Shown here piece by piece: positions 44,976 to 57,249 of a stretch of DNA of 64,000 bases (within the stretch, counting starts at the first letter, position 1; each line of letters begins with the position of its first letter). The notes beneath the pieces are model-generated. The model was not told the DNA's origin, did no database searches, and saw only the letters and a list, made by a program, of their open reading frames with translations. The DNA comes from Primula veris. Its lineage: Eukaryota; Streptophyta; Magnoliopsida; Ericales; Primulaceae. Both the position numbers and the translations under genes were made by a program. The DNA lies in assembly GCA_963682055.1 (NCBI GenBank), contig OY821742.1, forward strand, positions 13,485,752-13,549,751, written 5' to 3'.

Positions 44976-47900
44976 ATGGCAAATGTTGTGGAAATGAGTA
45001 GTAGTATGGTTGTGTGTGTGGATCAAAGGCAAGATAAGGACGGATCTACTAGTGAGACCCTTAATGCGAATGATATTAATATTCAAGGAGATGGTGATTT
45101 TGAGCCTCGGAATGGTATTGAATTTGATTCCAATGAGGCGGCATATTCTTTTTATCAAGAATATGCCAAATCTATAGGATTCACAACCTCGATAAAAAAC
45201 AGCCGCCGATCGAAAAAATCAAAAGAATTCATCGATGCTAAATTTGCGTGTGCTAGATACGGAGTTTCTCCCGAATCTGATGGCAGCGGTAGTAGACGAC
45301 CTGTTGTGAGAAAAACAGATTGCAAAGCTAGTATGCACATAAAGAGGCGCAAAAGTGGAAAATGGTATATACATGAATTTATAAAGGAGCATAACCACGA
45401 GCTTTTACCTGCTCTAGCGTATCATTTTCGGATTCATGGGAACTTAAAATTAACTGAAAAAAATAATACTGATATCCTGCATGCGGTAAGTGAAAGGACA
45501 CGGAAAATGTATGTCGAAATGTCAAAACGTAGAGGAGGGTATCAAGGTGCTAGTGGTGAAACTTCTCGGAATGATACAAGTCACGAGCTTGATAAAGGAC
45601 GGTACTTAGATCTTGAAGAGGGAGATGCTCAAGTTATGCTTAATTATTTCATGCACGTACAAAAGGAGAATCCTTCTTTTTTCTATGCGATTGATTTAAA
45701 CGAAGACCAACGACTAAGGAATTTGTTCTGGGTCGACTCTAAAAGCCGAAGCGACTATAAAAGTTTTAACGACGTTGTGTTCTTCGACACTAGTTATATA
45801 AATAGCAACGATAGATTGCCCTTTGCTCCTTTTGTGGGAGTTAATCATCATAATCAACTTATGTTACTTGGATGTGCATTGGTTGCTGATGAAACTAAGG
45901 CGACGTTTGTTTGGGTAATTAAGACGTGGCTTAGAGCAATGTTTGGGAAAACACCTAAAGTGATATTAACTTATCAAGACAATAATTTAAAATCAGCGAT
46001 AGGATTTGCTCTCCCCAATTCACGGCATTGTTTTGCTTTGTGGCATGTGCTAGAAAAGATCCCCGAATCTCTTGCCTATGTAATTAATCGGAACGAGAGT
46101 TTTGTAAAAAAAATCCATAAGTGTATTTTTCACTCATGGACAGATGAGCAGTTTGATATGCGATGGAGGAAAATGGTAAGAAGATTCGAATTACAAGAAG
46201 ATGAATGGGTTAATTCGTTGTATTTGGATCGCAAAATGTGGGTCCCAACTTATATGAGAGATACATTTTTTGCGGGTATGTCGACGAACCAACGTGCCGA
46301 GAGTATCAACTCCTTTTTTGATAAATACATGCACAAGAAAATCTCTCTGAAGGAGTTTGTGAAGCAATACGGGACTATTCTTCAAAATAGGTATGAAGAA
46401 GAAGCAATTGCTGATTTCGATACGTTACATAAACACCCTGCGCTGAAGTCTCCTTCACCTTGGGAAAAACAAATGTCAATGTTTTATACACATGCTATAT
46501 TTAAAAAATTCCAAGTCGAGGTTTTGGGTGTGGTTGGGTGCCATCCTAGGAAACAAATTGAAGACGAAACTAGTGTAACATTTAGAGTCGATGACTGTGA
46601 AAAGGGTGAACATTTTATAGTTTTATGGGAAGAGGCAAAATCGATCATCTCGTGTTCATGTCTTTTGTTTGAATATAAAGGTTTTTTATGTAGGCATGCA
46701 ATGATTGTTCTCCAAATGTGTGGTCTTTCTAGCATACCATCTCACTATATACTGAAGAGGTGGACAAAAGATGCAAAAAATGGTGAATCCATTATCGAAA
46801 GGACAGATCGTGTCGATAATAGGGTGCAAAGGTATAATGATATCTGTAAACGAGCTATTGAGCTGGGTGAGGAGGGAGCTTTAAGTGAGAAGAATTATAA
46901 TATTGCATTTCATGCACTTATTCAAGGCTTAAAAGATTGTGTTACTCTTAACAATAAAAGAAGGGAAGTGGAATCGAGCAACAGTGGTGTTTTTTTTCGT
47001 GACCTCGAGGACAGGAATTTAGGAAACCTTGTGGTTAAATCAACTAAGAAAAGAGCTGCAAACAGGAAGCAAAAGGTTAGCCTACGTCTGATTACTGCCT
47101 TGTTTGGTTGCAGCTTTTAAGCTCAGCATTTTTGCTTTTTTGAAGAACCAAACTGTATATGGTTGACCAGCTTACTTGCTTAAAAGCTGAGTTTTCTAGT
47201 CACTTGATTTAACAAAGCTAGAAGCTTTAAGCTTGATAAACCAAGATTTCTTCTGAAATCCAAAAATTCAGAATATTTTCTTAAAGCTGCAACCAAAAAA
47301 GTACTACGTGTCAGAAAACCATTTCCTAACTTGAGGATTGGTCCTGAAACTAGTTTTTTAAAGTATCACAAGCGCACTAAACTAATTTTATTTTTTTCCG
47401 TTTCAGGTGCAATCTGAGCCCGAAACTATGATGATTGAAACCCACGACAGCTTACAGCAAATGGTTTGTTCTGTTATCCGTTCATTAATACTTACCAGTT
47501 ACCACTTAGCACCTTATTATGTGCTCTATATCACACTTAAGAAGACTGATATATCCTAGCCTGTAACTTTTCTAAAAGAGAAATGAAACAACTATGAGTG
47601 AACTCTTAAAATATCCGTCTAAGGTGCTTCCTTTTTTTTGTAGGGCAATCTAAGCCCAGATGGCATTTCTCTTGCTGGCTATTATGGTTCCCAACAAAAT
47701 GTTCAAGGACTGGTACTGTGTTTATCGTCAATAATTTAATGAGATTTAGCTGGGATTTTATGTTCATATTGGATGAGCGCCTATACATGTCTTTAACTTT
47801 TTCCAACTGATGCTGCTTGCAGTTACAGCTAAACTTAATGGAACCACCCAACGACAGTTACTATGTTAATCAACAAAGCATGCAGGGGCTGGTATGTTAA

Positions 47901-48572
47901 GATTTTTTGTTCTGTATGCAACTTATGTATGAAGAACTAAAGACTATAAGTCTATGGTTGCAGTTTCATACTAAAGAGTTTAGCTCTCTTGTCTCATTCA
48001 TGGTTTTCTGGTTTTATTAACTAAATTGATAAAATAATACTACTCTTTTTCAATTTTGTCGACTTTCTTACGGAAAAGAATACTAGCATGAACTGTGAAG
48101 GACCTTTTCCGAGAGAAATCTCCAAGAACTATTGAATTATATTTTCAGAACCAGAGAAAGTACTTACAGATCATATCGAAAAACAGTTTTGACTTCTGTA
48201 ATCTGCTGTTTGGTTCATAGGGCCCACTAAGTTCATTAGTGTCAGGACATGATGGGTTCTTTGGGGCTCAACAGACCATGAATGCGATGGTACAGTTCTT
48301 TTCGCCCCCCTTCGAAGACAGCATTAACGATTGTTCCTTAATTGTTAGTGTATATATAAGTGGTGAAATTCTAAATATTCGATTACTTCTAGGGGCATTT
48401 GGATTTTAGGGCTTCGACTAGTTTCAGCTACAACTTGCAGGTGAGTCTTGACTTTCAAAATTAATGCAATTACATGCTAAACTTTTTGTAATTATATGTA
48501 TTATGTACACATATTCTTGAAAGTCATTTGAAATAATGCCAGGATAATCCAAACTTGAGAAACAGTCAGTGA
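44976..48572 (+). CDS. FAR1: FAR-RED IMPAIRED RESPONSE 1 (FAR1) transcription factor, 7 coding exons
   Basis: Nuclear, transposase-derived activator of phytochrome A signalling. Exons 44976-47075, 47407-47463, 47644-47712, 47823-47891, 48221-48289, 48393-48440 and 48543-48572, all phase 0, give 813 residues, close to Arabidopsis FAR1. The N-terminal FAR1 DNA-binding zinc region runs from about 40 to 142 (FEPRNGIEFDSNEAAYSFY, KFACARYG, KTDCKAS, HNHELLP). The MULE-type core follows (FFDTSYI, Asp271; RAESINSFFDKY, Glu442), then a SWIM zinc finger at about 558-580 (CSCLLFEYKGFLCRH). The motif usually read TDQD is TYQD here (Tyr333). Three consecutive 69-nt exons encode 23-residue repeats (GYYGSQQNVQGL, SYYVNQQSMQGL, GFFGAQQTMNAM). 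Reading past the first donor ends at 47120 in a MITE. FHY3 is the alternative, but SLQQM, LNLMEPPN and the tail fit FAR1 better. Confidence 0.95.
47096..47303. mobile_element. MITE in FAR1 intron 1
   Basis: Left arm gccttgtttggttgcagctt and right arm ttaaagctgcaaccaaaaa are inverted. Shared internal words (ggttgaccagctta, gcttaaaagctgag) link it to the MITEs in the NPF introns. It begins only about 20 bases after the splice donor at 47076. Confidence 0.75.
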
Positions 48573-49759
48573 TGGTGCAAGCATGCATGATACAGTGAGA
48601 TAGATAAATTGCCGATTAAAGCCAAGTTGATGTTGAAGTTATATAGTCTAGTTAGGTGGAGTTAACTCTGTACAAGCGTGTGCCTTTTAACTTGTGCCGA
48701 AACACAAAACTTGAAGTTAAAAAGCACAAGCACAAAAAGGGTGGCAACTGAAGCAAACATTTAGCTGATGGCTTGGTGTTATTATCATCCTTCCCAGCTT
48801 CTGCAAGAACTCAAAAAGACGTTATCGAACCAAATGCTATCCATTTAACTTATAGCGCTACTGTGCTGCAGTAGCAAGGACTTCTGTAAATTGTTAACCG
48901 GAAGTTGTGCCAAGTGAAACGCTGCCTTAACTTAGCTAACTTGCTATGTAGAAACAAGAGTAGCATTTCTTTGGCTTCTTGTTACCTTTGATAGTTCACC
49001 GGTTTTATACAATTGTAGAAATTCATTTTGTACCACATAGATATACAGTTTTCAACTGCGAATCTCTAGCATCTATCAGGTCTATTTATGGTGTTAATTT
49101 TCTTATATACTCTCTCCGTTCCAAAACAATGTTATACTATCATTATAATATGCCTACATAATTCAAGAAAGGAGACTAAATATATGGGACGGATGGAATA
49201 TGTCTTTGTTCTTCTTATTTTGTCTATTTCCAAATTATTGCGCCCATCACCCACATCAGGTTTCGTGCAAAGTGCAGTTATGTGAATCATCCTTTATTAT
49301 AACTGGTAACTTGTTTGTATCATACAAGTATTTGTTTGTTTGATCATTAAGTTGAAATAAGCACACACTTTTACGCCAACAGGTTTTTATGTGAACAGAC
49401 ATGTTTATGTTAATCGTCTTATTGAAAAGGTCACAAGTACTCAACACAGTGGAAAGTCTTTCTTTTGAAGGAGATAAAAGTAGAATGTCTAAATACGAAA
49501 ACTTTCTAACGATTTCCAGTCCTTCGAAGTTACTCCCGAGTGTAGTTGTTTATTACACCCTCTTCCAAATATAAAAACATAGAGCACCTCACCGCTCAAA
49601 TTATCCCTAAATACAGATAAAGAAGAAAGAGAGAATAATAAGATTAAATCTATTATACTACTGCATTAATGTAATTCAGAAGTATGCTTAATAATTTCCA
49701 TTAAAAAAAGTATTGTCATGTGATACATGATTGCGTTAAGTTGTAAATCAATGCATGCA
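48573..49759. other. FAR1 3' flank; tiny Stowaway at 49110-49198
   Basis: The first several hundred bases should include the FAR1 3' UTR. At 49110 ctctctccgttcc, and at the right gggacggatggaa, both next to TA, mark an 89-bp Stowaway-type MITE. No further gene is seen. Confidence 0.55.
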
Positions 49760-51120
49760 TGGTGTTTCAAGGTGGTCATGGACCGATTTTGAGCTAAAAT
49801 TGTGAGTGCATACCTCTTGATTCGGTACCGATCTCAATTTATTTGAAAAGTTTGTGCGACGAGTTTTAAAACGGTATATACGCTTGACATAAATGATGAG
49901 TCGGTATGGATGTAAATTGTCTTTAAAGTTGGAGAAAAAATTGTTACAAATTTGTTGGATACAAAGTTGCAGAGTTGCGAATACATATAGTATTTAATCA
50001 CACATTGAGAATATAATGCTATTTTTTATAGTTTATATACACCAACACTACAACACTACATGTGAATGGTAAAGTGTATTACCACATAATTATGTGTTAG
50101 AAAGAGCACCACACACGCGCGCTCGGCTCGACACGGGACTCGGGCGTCGGGTTTGCGCTTTCTGCGTTTTTGTCATGTCCTTGGTTAGTGTTGTGGTTAC
50201 AAAATTAATTACGGACGGATTTCAAGGGTGTAACTTCCGAAATTAAATAATCATTTATAGCTACGTGGACCTTTGAGCCTATAAAATACGGCCTCTCCCC
50301 TCAATCTCAAAACACAACATTCACATCACACACACTCGCTTACATACATAGCATATTAGAGTGAGAGTCGCACCACCAACAGTTCGATCTGTGATTTGGT
50401 ACCGTTTTCATACGAGACACTCTGAGACAGACGTTGTACCTTAGAAACAAATTCCGCTACAAGCAGAAACATAAAAGTAGTTGGGAAAATATAATATAAA
50501 GGAAACTGCTCGTAATTATCTCGTCTTTTATTTCAGTACTGTTTCTTTAATGTTTTACATTCTGCAAATTTAATTTTTCAGTACTATTTACTTTCTGTAT
50601 TTTATTTTTTTCAGTACTGTTTACTTTCCGTAATTTACTTTCCAGTACTTTCTTTTCTGTAATTTATTTTCTAATACTGTTTATTTTTCTATAATTTATT
50701 TTTCCTGTAATTTACTTTCTATAATTTTTATTTTGTAATTTACAGTCAAGTACTGTACTTCCTTTTATCTACATAACAGTTCGACAGTTTAATTTTTATA
50801 CTATTCTGTACGGCAGTTTTAGTTTATTACAAACAAGTTCGGCAGTTTAATAATTATATTAATTATGTCCGGAAGCATCTGTTATTTACTTCCAGTTGAG
50901 TCGGAATCTTGTAATCGAGTTATATTGCTTTCAGTGAAATAAAATTGTTTATTTTCGGCCCTTGTTTTTTTAATTATTTATTTTCGATATAAGTAAAAAC
51001 CAACAATATTTTCCAAAACTTAATTAAACCTCCCCTAATTTCCATTCTACTGAACAGTGCTCAATAATTGCAGTAAGTAGTAATGCATACATTTTCCGAA
51101 CTTAATAAAACTAATCGTTG
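49760..51120 (+). mobile_element. LTR-like block related to 57250-58700
   Basis: Contains a TATA box in gcctataaaatacggcctctc (50278-50298), a leader-like stretch rich in cacatcacacacac, and then a T-rich tract of tctgtaatttatttt words (50500-50760). gagtttt/aaaacggtatat and gagcaccacacacgcgc match the block at 57250-58700 in order. Neither end could be fixed and no coding region is attached; the LTR assignment is by promoter-like layout. Confidence 0.4.
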
Positions 51121-52017
51121 TATGATCTATGTCAGCAAAGTACTAAAGCGAATGTATAGATTTTTGTACTCTCATAACCCTTAATTTTCTTTTTTTCCAC
51201 GTAGTCATGACTCAAGGTCACAGTGAGTCAGTAATAAACAAAAATGTTAACTACGTCACGAGACAACGTTTTTTTTTCCGGTAAGTGTCCACTTGTTATT
51301 TTATAAGTTTAAAGATGGGTGGAAGTGGAACAGCCCTAGCAGCTAGCCATATGGTCCATGTGGTAATTATTAGCAAAATATCGACATAGCAATATATGTA
51401 TGGAGAAAGAGTAAAGTTGTCTTATTCAAGTATCAATATGTGTTAAATTATGAAGACTTCTACCCCTTTATATAGTGGAGGGGTGGAACAAAATACATGT
51501 ATATACGGAAAGCTAGAAAGCCATAAGTATTAAATTTAAAGGTTATACATAATATATGCAACTTATACATGAATATGGACAACCAAATACAATGTATCAC
51601 AACAGTCCCAAATTTTAAAAAAAAAAAAAAAAAAAAGTAAAAGAATGGGGTCTATTTCACATCTTTTTAAATTCTGAAATCTCAACGTGCTCAATAAATG
51701 GTTATAATATAATACTTGCCCCATAATAAACCACAAAAAGTTATTCAATACTATGTTTTTCCTCATTTTATGTCAAATATATCTTTGTCATAATAAATAA
51801 ACGTATGCTTAATTAGCTTACGGAATATTAGTTGTTGCAACTAAATCTACCAAAACAGAAGAGAAATCTTGTTGCAACTACATGAACCACTAGTTGCCAA
51901 TTGATTTCGACAAAAAGCTACAGTGGGAAAACTAATGACAAGACAAGTCGCCAAGTCTAAATCAATTAGGAACCAGAAATTATAATTTACTTCTCCAAAT
52001 TGATCTCTCATACCAGG
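51121..52017. other. Intergenic, nothing recognised
   Basis: AT-rich, with an A run at about 51616-51637. Open frames at 51563-52152 on the minus strand have no domain. Confidence 0.45.
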
Positions 52018-52855
52018 AGCCAGACTATACCGGTATAGTTTGAAAAACTCTCCTCTGTGGAACCATTGGATCAACAGAGGGGTCCACTGACTGTAAGATC
52101 CAATGGTGCCACATGGCGAGCCTGATTTTCTTCCCAAGCTCGACTTAATCAACTTCGCGTTGGCTCCGATCTTCCGAGGCGGTCAGGTATGCTCCGGCGG
52201 TCAGGTGGTCTTCGTGCCTGCACAAGGAACAAACAGGGGCCCGGGGTTGTTGCCGGGTTTTCCCTCTCCAACGGTCAAGTCAGTATTCGGAAGACTGAAA
52301 GTACAAAGTGTAGGGAGGGGGGGGGGGGGGTCGGACCAGGTACAGGAGGTGATGTCTGATGCCGGGGATTATGTTGCTTTGGTACGGGCTGTTTCAGTTT
52401 TATCTCTCTACTCACTCTTTTCCTCTCCTTCTGCCCTTTCTAAGTAGGATTAGGGGGGGTATTTATAGTGAGGTTCAGAGGTGCATTAACCCTTGGATCA
52501 CTGTACTGGGAGAAGCTGATCCAACGGCGTTAGGTCATTTATGACTCTGACAAGAGTACTGTCCTTTCCCGGGGCCCACAGGAGGTGTCCTGTGATTGGG
52601 CCACGTCGGTGAAACGTCAGGAGGGTCCCCCAAGGGAGCAGCAGCATTAATTGGGGAAGCGTACTCGACACGCTTCTTTGGGCCGGCCTCAGCACGGCTC
52701 GGCCCTCCCAATCCGGGGCGTCGCATCATTCAGGGTTGATGAGGCCCGGACGGCCCGCTTTGGGGGCGTTATTGCCCCGGACGAGGGGATGCTGGCATTC
52801 CCTCGCCACCACATAGATAGTTTTCCAGACTATACCAAATATATAGTCTGGCATC
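52018..52855. mobile_element. GC-rich inverted-repeat element (about 840 bp)
   Basis: Left end gccagactataccggtatag then tttgaaaaactctcc; right end in reverse gccagactatatatttggta then tagtctggaaaactatc. These match as terminal inverted repeats with a small indel. The interior is far richer in G and C than the surroundings. A hairpin at 52058-52116 (tgtggaaccattggatc / gatccaatggtgccaca) may be a nested MITE. On the minus strand ctcactataaatacc (about 52476-52462) looks like a TATA box followed by a CT/GA-rich leader, as in an LTR. No target duplication and no convincing protein were found, so the superfamily is unknown. Confidence 0.55.
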
Positions 52856-52863
52856 CTTTGTCC

Positions 52864-52865
<2 letters not shown>

Positions 52866-52898
<33 letters not shown>
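52866..52898. repeat. (TA)n microsatellite
   Basis: About 16 uninterrupted TA units just outside the GC-rich element. Confidence 0.95.
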
Positions 52899-53253
52899 AC
52901 ACATTAATTTATATACACATGTCTGAATTCCAATGATGTAAATTGTGAAGTACAACATAAACCTTCTCACTTTTTAATTAGCATTTCTTTATCACGCTTT
53001 TTTTTTTTTGGGTCATGAACCTCTTCACTTTAATTTATGCAAATTTATATTATATCAAATGAAGGGCCACCATCCTACCAAAAGTCAACAACTTTGAACA
53101 AACAAATCTTCTCCTCTAAGCCTGCCCATAACCAGAAGCCCATCCTCATTTTCTTCCCAAGCTTTTTCTTTGTGAATTTTCCTTCCCAAGCTTCATTCAT
53201 AGAAAGTAACTTACTCAAAAATATTAGTCAGAGTATAAATATTACCATACCAA
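52899..53253 (+). promoter_or_regulatory. Upstream region of the VQ gene
   Basis: AT-rich. A TATAAAT at 53234-53240 is too close to the start codon (53254) to be the core TATA box; ttatattatatc at 53045-53056 is a better placed but weak candidate. No other feature seen. Confidence 0.3.
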
Positions 53254-53763
53254 ATGGCTTGTAGTAATACTCCTAGTGGATCATGGGTTGATCTTTATAA
53301 CCAACAAAACTATCCTCTTGAAAACATCACGTCATCAGCGACACGTGGTGCAGTCACGGATGCAACCGTGGTCTCGACCATTACGGATGCAATTTTGGTT
53401 CCGAATCAAGTTTCGAGGCCTATAAGGAGAAGGCCGAGAGCATCTAGGCGAAACCCTACCACGGTTCTCAACACCGACCCTACAAACTTCCGAGCCATGG
53501 TTCAACAGTTCACTGGCGGATATGCTAACACCACTTCACCTTACCCAATGCTTTCGGGCTCCTCCATGTTTAATTTACATGGTGGTACTGGAGTAACAAG
53601 GCAACAAAACATAGCTTCTGAGGCGGTTTATCGGAATTTTCCACAACCACAACAACAACAACAGAGACAAGATGGTCCAGACTCTAACGATGCCTTTTTA
53701 ACGAATATGATGATCCGCTCAGGGTCTGAAGTACTGGAAGATGGTGAAACTTTTGGACGTTGA
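53254..53763 (+). CDS. VQ-motif protein (VQ22/JAV1-like)
   Basis: A 169-residue intronless protein. The VQ motif NFRAMVQQFTGG (Phe79, Val83-Gln84, Thr87-Gly88) is complete. VQ proteins bind the C-terminal WRKY domain of group I and IIc WRKY factors and tune defence and jasmonate responses in the nucleus. A basic stretch RPIRRRPRASRR (55-66) just before the motif can serve as nuclear signal. A Gln-rich segment lies at about 131-138. The start WVDLYNQQNYPLEN and the phrase RRNPTTVLNTDPTNFRAMV resemble VQ22 (JAV1), a repressor of jasmonate defence. The subgroup call is from memory of the family and is less certain than the family call. The ORF is intact. Confidence 0.93.
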   Translation: MACSNTPSGSWVDLYNQQNYPLENITSSATRGAVTDATVVSTITDAILVPNQVSRPIRRRPRASRRNPTTVLNTDPTNFRAMVQQFTGGYANTTSPYPMLSGSSMFNLHGGTGVTRQQNIASEAVYRNFPQPQQQQQRQDGPDSNDAFLTNMMIRSGSEVLEDGETFGR

Positions 53764-56700
53764 TTACCAGGCATTATTGCAACTTTAATCTGAATTATTT
53801 TCGCTAGCTGCTTGTAATTTGTTATGCATTTGGTTGATCATATTGAATTTTCTGTTGTTCTGCTTTTTATGTCAGGAAACTCTATAAAGTTTATAACCGA
53901 ATGAACCCAAGTTCGTTTCCCTTAAATATGCCAGCTTATTTACTCAGTTGATACTCAGAGAAGCACTTATAACCAGTTTATTTTTTATTTAGTACTATTA
54001 TTGGAAAATTTATCCTGCTCATATATAATCATCATGTCTGTAGCCAGTTTCACTATCCCAAAAAAAAATTCACTATCCAAAAATTAAAATGAGTTTCTTT
54101 TCATATGTTTGTCAACATACTTCTATCAGATTATGACAAATAAATATAAGTGGATATCCTTCTTTTTTCTCCTTAATTTCCTAATGTTTCTCCTGATATT
54201 TAGAAGTTTTAGACAGAGTAAGGAGTTTATCCAACTTGTATGATATTGTGATCTTGGTCATAAAAGAGAAATATGGTACCAAATTGTTTTCCACAACTAG
54301 GCTCATGCATTTAATTGGTCAGTTTTTGTTACAGCATCAACTTCTTGCCTTTCCTCCAACGACGTTTTAGGTGCAACTAACAAGGATATGCAGCATTAAT
54401 ATATCGTTCTCTACAAGAATCGGATCAAGTTCTATCTTAGCTACTATTGTCGACTGCTTGTACAGAATAATCCTGAGTTTGCACTTTCGTTCATTTTGTT
54501 AATTTCCTGTTCACTTTGAATAGAACACTGGATAGTTTTTCTTGACATTCTGTGGTGAGAAACATATTAATTAGGTACATTTCTTCAATACTCTCTTTGA
54601 CAGAATTGAAGAATTTCACTCCTAAACCCATATAGTAATTTGAATCCACATACTAGCCTATCCCCAATGGTTATGTTAGTACATTGTTCAACACTAACAC
54701 CTCATATGCTTAGATTCGGTTTACTAATTTAGTTTTCATTAATTGTAATCTAAAATTAAGTGAACGATAATTAAATGTATGAAACGTAGCTTAAGACTTA
54801 CTATTACTTATAGCCTTATTAAAATATAATTCTTCTTGTATGAATAAAAACGACATTGTCAACAACTTAACCAAGAAAAATATATATATATATATATATA
54901 TAAAAAAAAAAGAGTTTTCAAAACACAAAGGTCAACAATATTAGGCGAGAGTGTCGACATTCCACCATTAGAGTACTCATTGTAAATACTTGTCGACATC
55001 CCACCATTAGGAGTAATTTATTCAAACCATCAATAATTCAATACACACGTTTATATGATTTTATTTAAAAAGTTGTATTTCCACATCAAATATTTTACAA
55101 GTATGCTAAATGGATATCAGATATTATAAGTGCTACAGATTGACAAGACCTAATTTGCTCACACCCTTTAGGTTATTTGTCTGAGAAGTGGCATAAGATC
55201 ATGGAACACGTTTTTTTATAAATCTTAAGATGTGTTATATAAGTAATCCAACTGTTTTTTACCGCAATGAGGAACACTCGTCAAACAAGCCTCCACATTT
55301 TAGTGACAATGGTATCAAACGTGTATTTTTTTTTTTTTTAAAGCATTGCATAAAGAAACTTAGGAGATCTTTCGATGTGGATACACTCATTCTCAACAGA
55401 AAAACTATCTTGGAGAGAAAGACAGAAATATTTGGATGACAAGAGATTATAGAAAGAATATACGTTACCGAGTCCGGACACCTTCATTTGTATTACAGAT
55501 CCAAGCAAGTAGAACATGATTCAACTTGTTCTACCGCAAAGGCTATGTGGGGCACATTAGAGATTTAGAGGTTATGCATTGAGGCATCTCACGAGTAATT
55601 TTGAACAAATTGAAGATGTGTGTTAGTGTGTACATGACGACGTCGTTTTTACCTAGATTAACAAATCTTAACAGTGGTCGAAAGCTCTCAGTAAGATGCT
55701 CTTTAAAAAATACCGTGTTGTTTTGACATTTCGGAGAAATGTGTCGCGTGAGAGTATGCCAAACTACATGACAGAAGAAAAAGCCCTTCATCTCAGCGGT
55801 TTTAAGTTCGATAAACTAGCCAGTTAGTTGGTTACTCATGAGTTTTATTAAATTTGAGCTTCTTCATCCTGCTAAATTATTTGAACTTTTAGTTGGTTAC
55901 TCTGACTCATGACATTTTATGATTTTAGCTTTTGTCATTCTGCAAAATTTTAAACTCTTTCTAATGATAATAACGGTGCTTATCAAAGAGGTTTATAAAC
56001 AAAAAAAACATTTGGAATTATTCGATGAGATGTTTTACTAAACAGCTATACAATTGTAGCAACGAAGTTTATGGACTAAAGTAGTCATTACGAACATGGT
56101 ATATATGGTCGCTTAAGTACTTCTCTAGTTGAGAATGGATTTTGAAGGCAACCTCAGATATAAAACTATTCTTTAACAAGGAAAATGACCTGATGTTAAA
56201 ACATGTGTTGGCAATATCATACTTGGTGTTGCCAACAAGACAAGCTGCATTTTTGGATATCATGATGTTAAGGAGAATCCAAAATGAGCATGAACATTTC
56301 ACAGTTAATTAAACTACTTTCATGCACTGCAATTGTAAAAATACGCAAAATGAACAAAGGGACATTGAAAATCAAGAGAATCGTGCACACAAATGATTTA
56401 CAGAAAAGATTTAAGACGACGGCAAAGGGAGATCGATCCAACACCAGTGAGTGCTGATAGAAGGATTAATACCAACGTGTCAAGCGAAATGTATCAACGA
56501 AAGACTCGAGTTCATTTAACTGCTAGAAAATCGAAGATAATGTTTCGTATGTTTATGTCCATAATATTAATTGGTCCTAGTGAGTCTTGCATAACACTTG
56601 TTAATTGGATATTAAGATACTTTGTCAAATATTTCAACTTAGGATTATTCTACATAGAGACACCCACTTAATACAACTCGTAAGATATTTGGGAGCGCCT

Positions 56701-57249
56701 GATCGACTTTGTCGGATTTCATGTGTGTATATAATGTATAAGTGGCACTGGTCACTTTCTTTGAACAACTAAGTTTTCTATGTATACTAAAAACAAAACT
56801 CAAGTGCGAAGTGGATTACGGAACAATTGGGTTATTATCGTCAAAATTTTATGACTGAGGAGCAAAATATAGCCCTCCAGCTGTGGCATACTTTGGCTAC
56901 TCTTACACTTTTGCTTACAAAAATACAATTTTGCATCTTGTGCCATTGTCCTCACTCACCGTACGGTACGGAACGTGTAAAGAGAAGCGTGAAAAGAACC
57001 AACATAGCAATAGCATTGTTCGAAAGAACCACAATCATAGTCGAGTGATATTTAGTACTTCTTCTAGGGTGTAGTTAAGGTCTTAACAGTTGATTTACAG
57101 ACAAAAATAAAAATAAAGGGAAAGGGTTCTTTCTCGATCCCTAGGTTAGTTTTAATGCGGTATGTGGCGTGTTTAGAATACGTAAGGATGAGGAATTTTA
57201 CATTTGATTGTTGGGTTAATTTGTAGTCCCATACTTAATTGAGTATAAT
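53764..57249. other. Intergenic, ~3.5 kb without a recognised gene
   Basis: The first few hundred bases should be the VQ 3' UTR. A TA microsatellite is at 54883-54903. gtcgacatcccaccattag occurs twice (about 54954 and 54990). 55230-57075 has several open frames on both strands that are compositionally less AT-rich but match no family I recognise; they may be remnants of a decayed retroelement. Confidence 0.4.

Noticed and set aside
52103..52926. Several overlapping frames in the GC-rich block
   Set aside because: High G/C content lengthens frames by chance on both strands; none shows a motif, signal peptide or family resemblance.
55230..57074. Cluster of short frames, one with TAKAMWGTLEI resembling a Copia gag phrase
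   Set aside because: The match is short and the surrounding frames carry stops; not enough to name an element.
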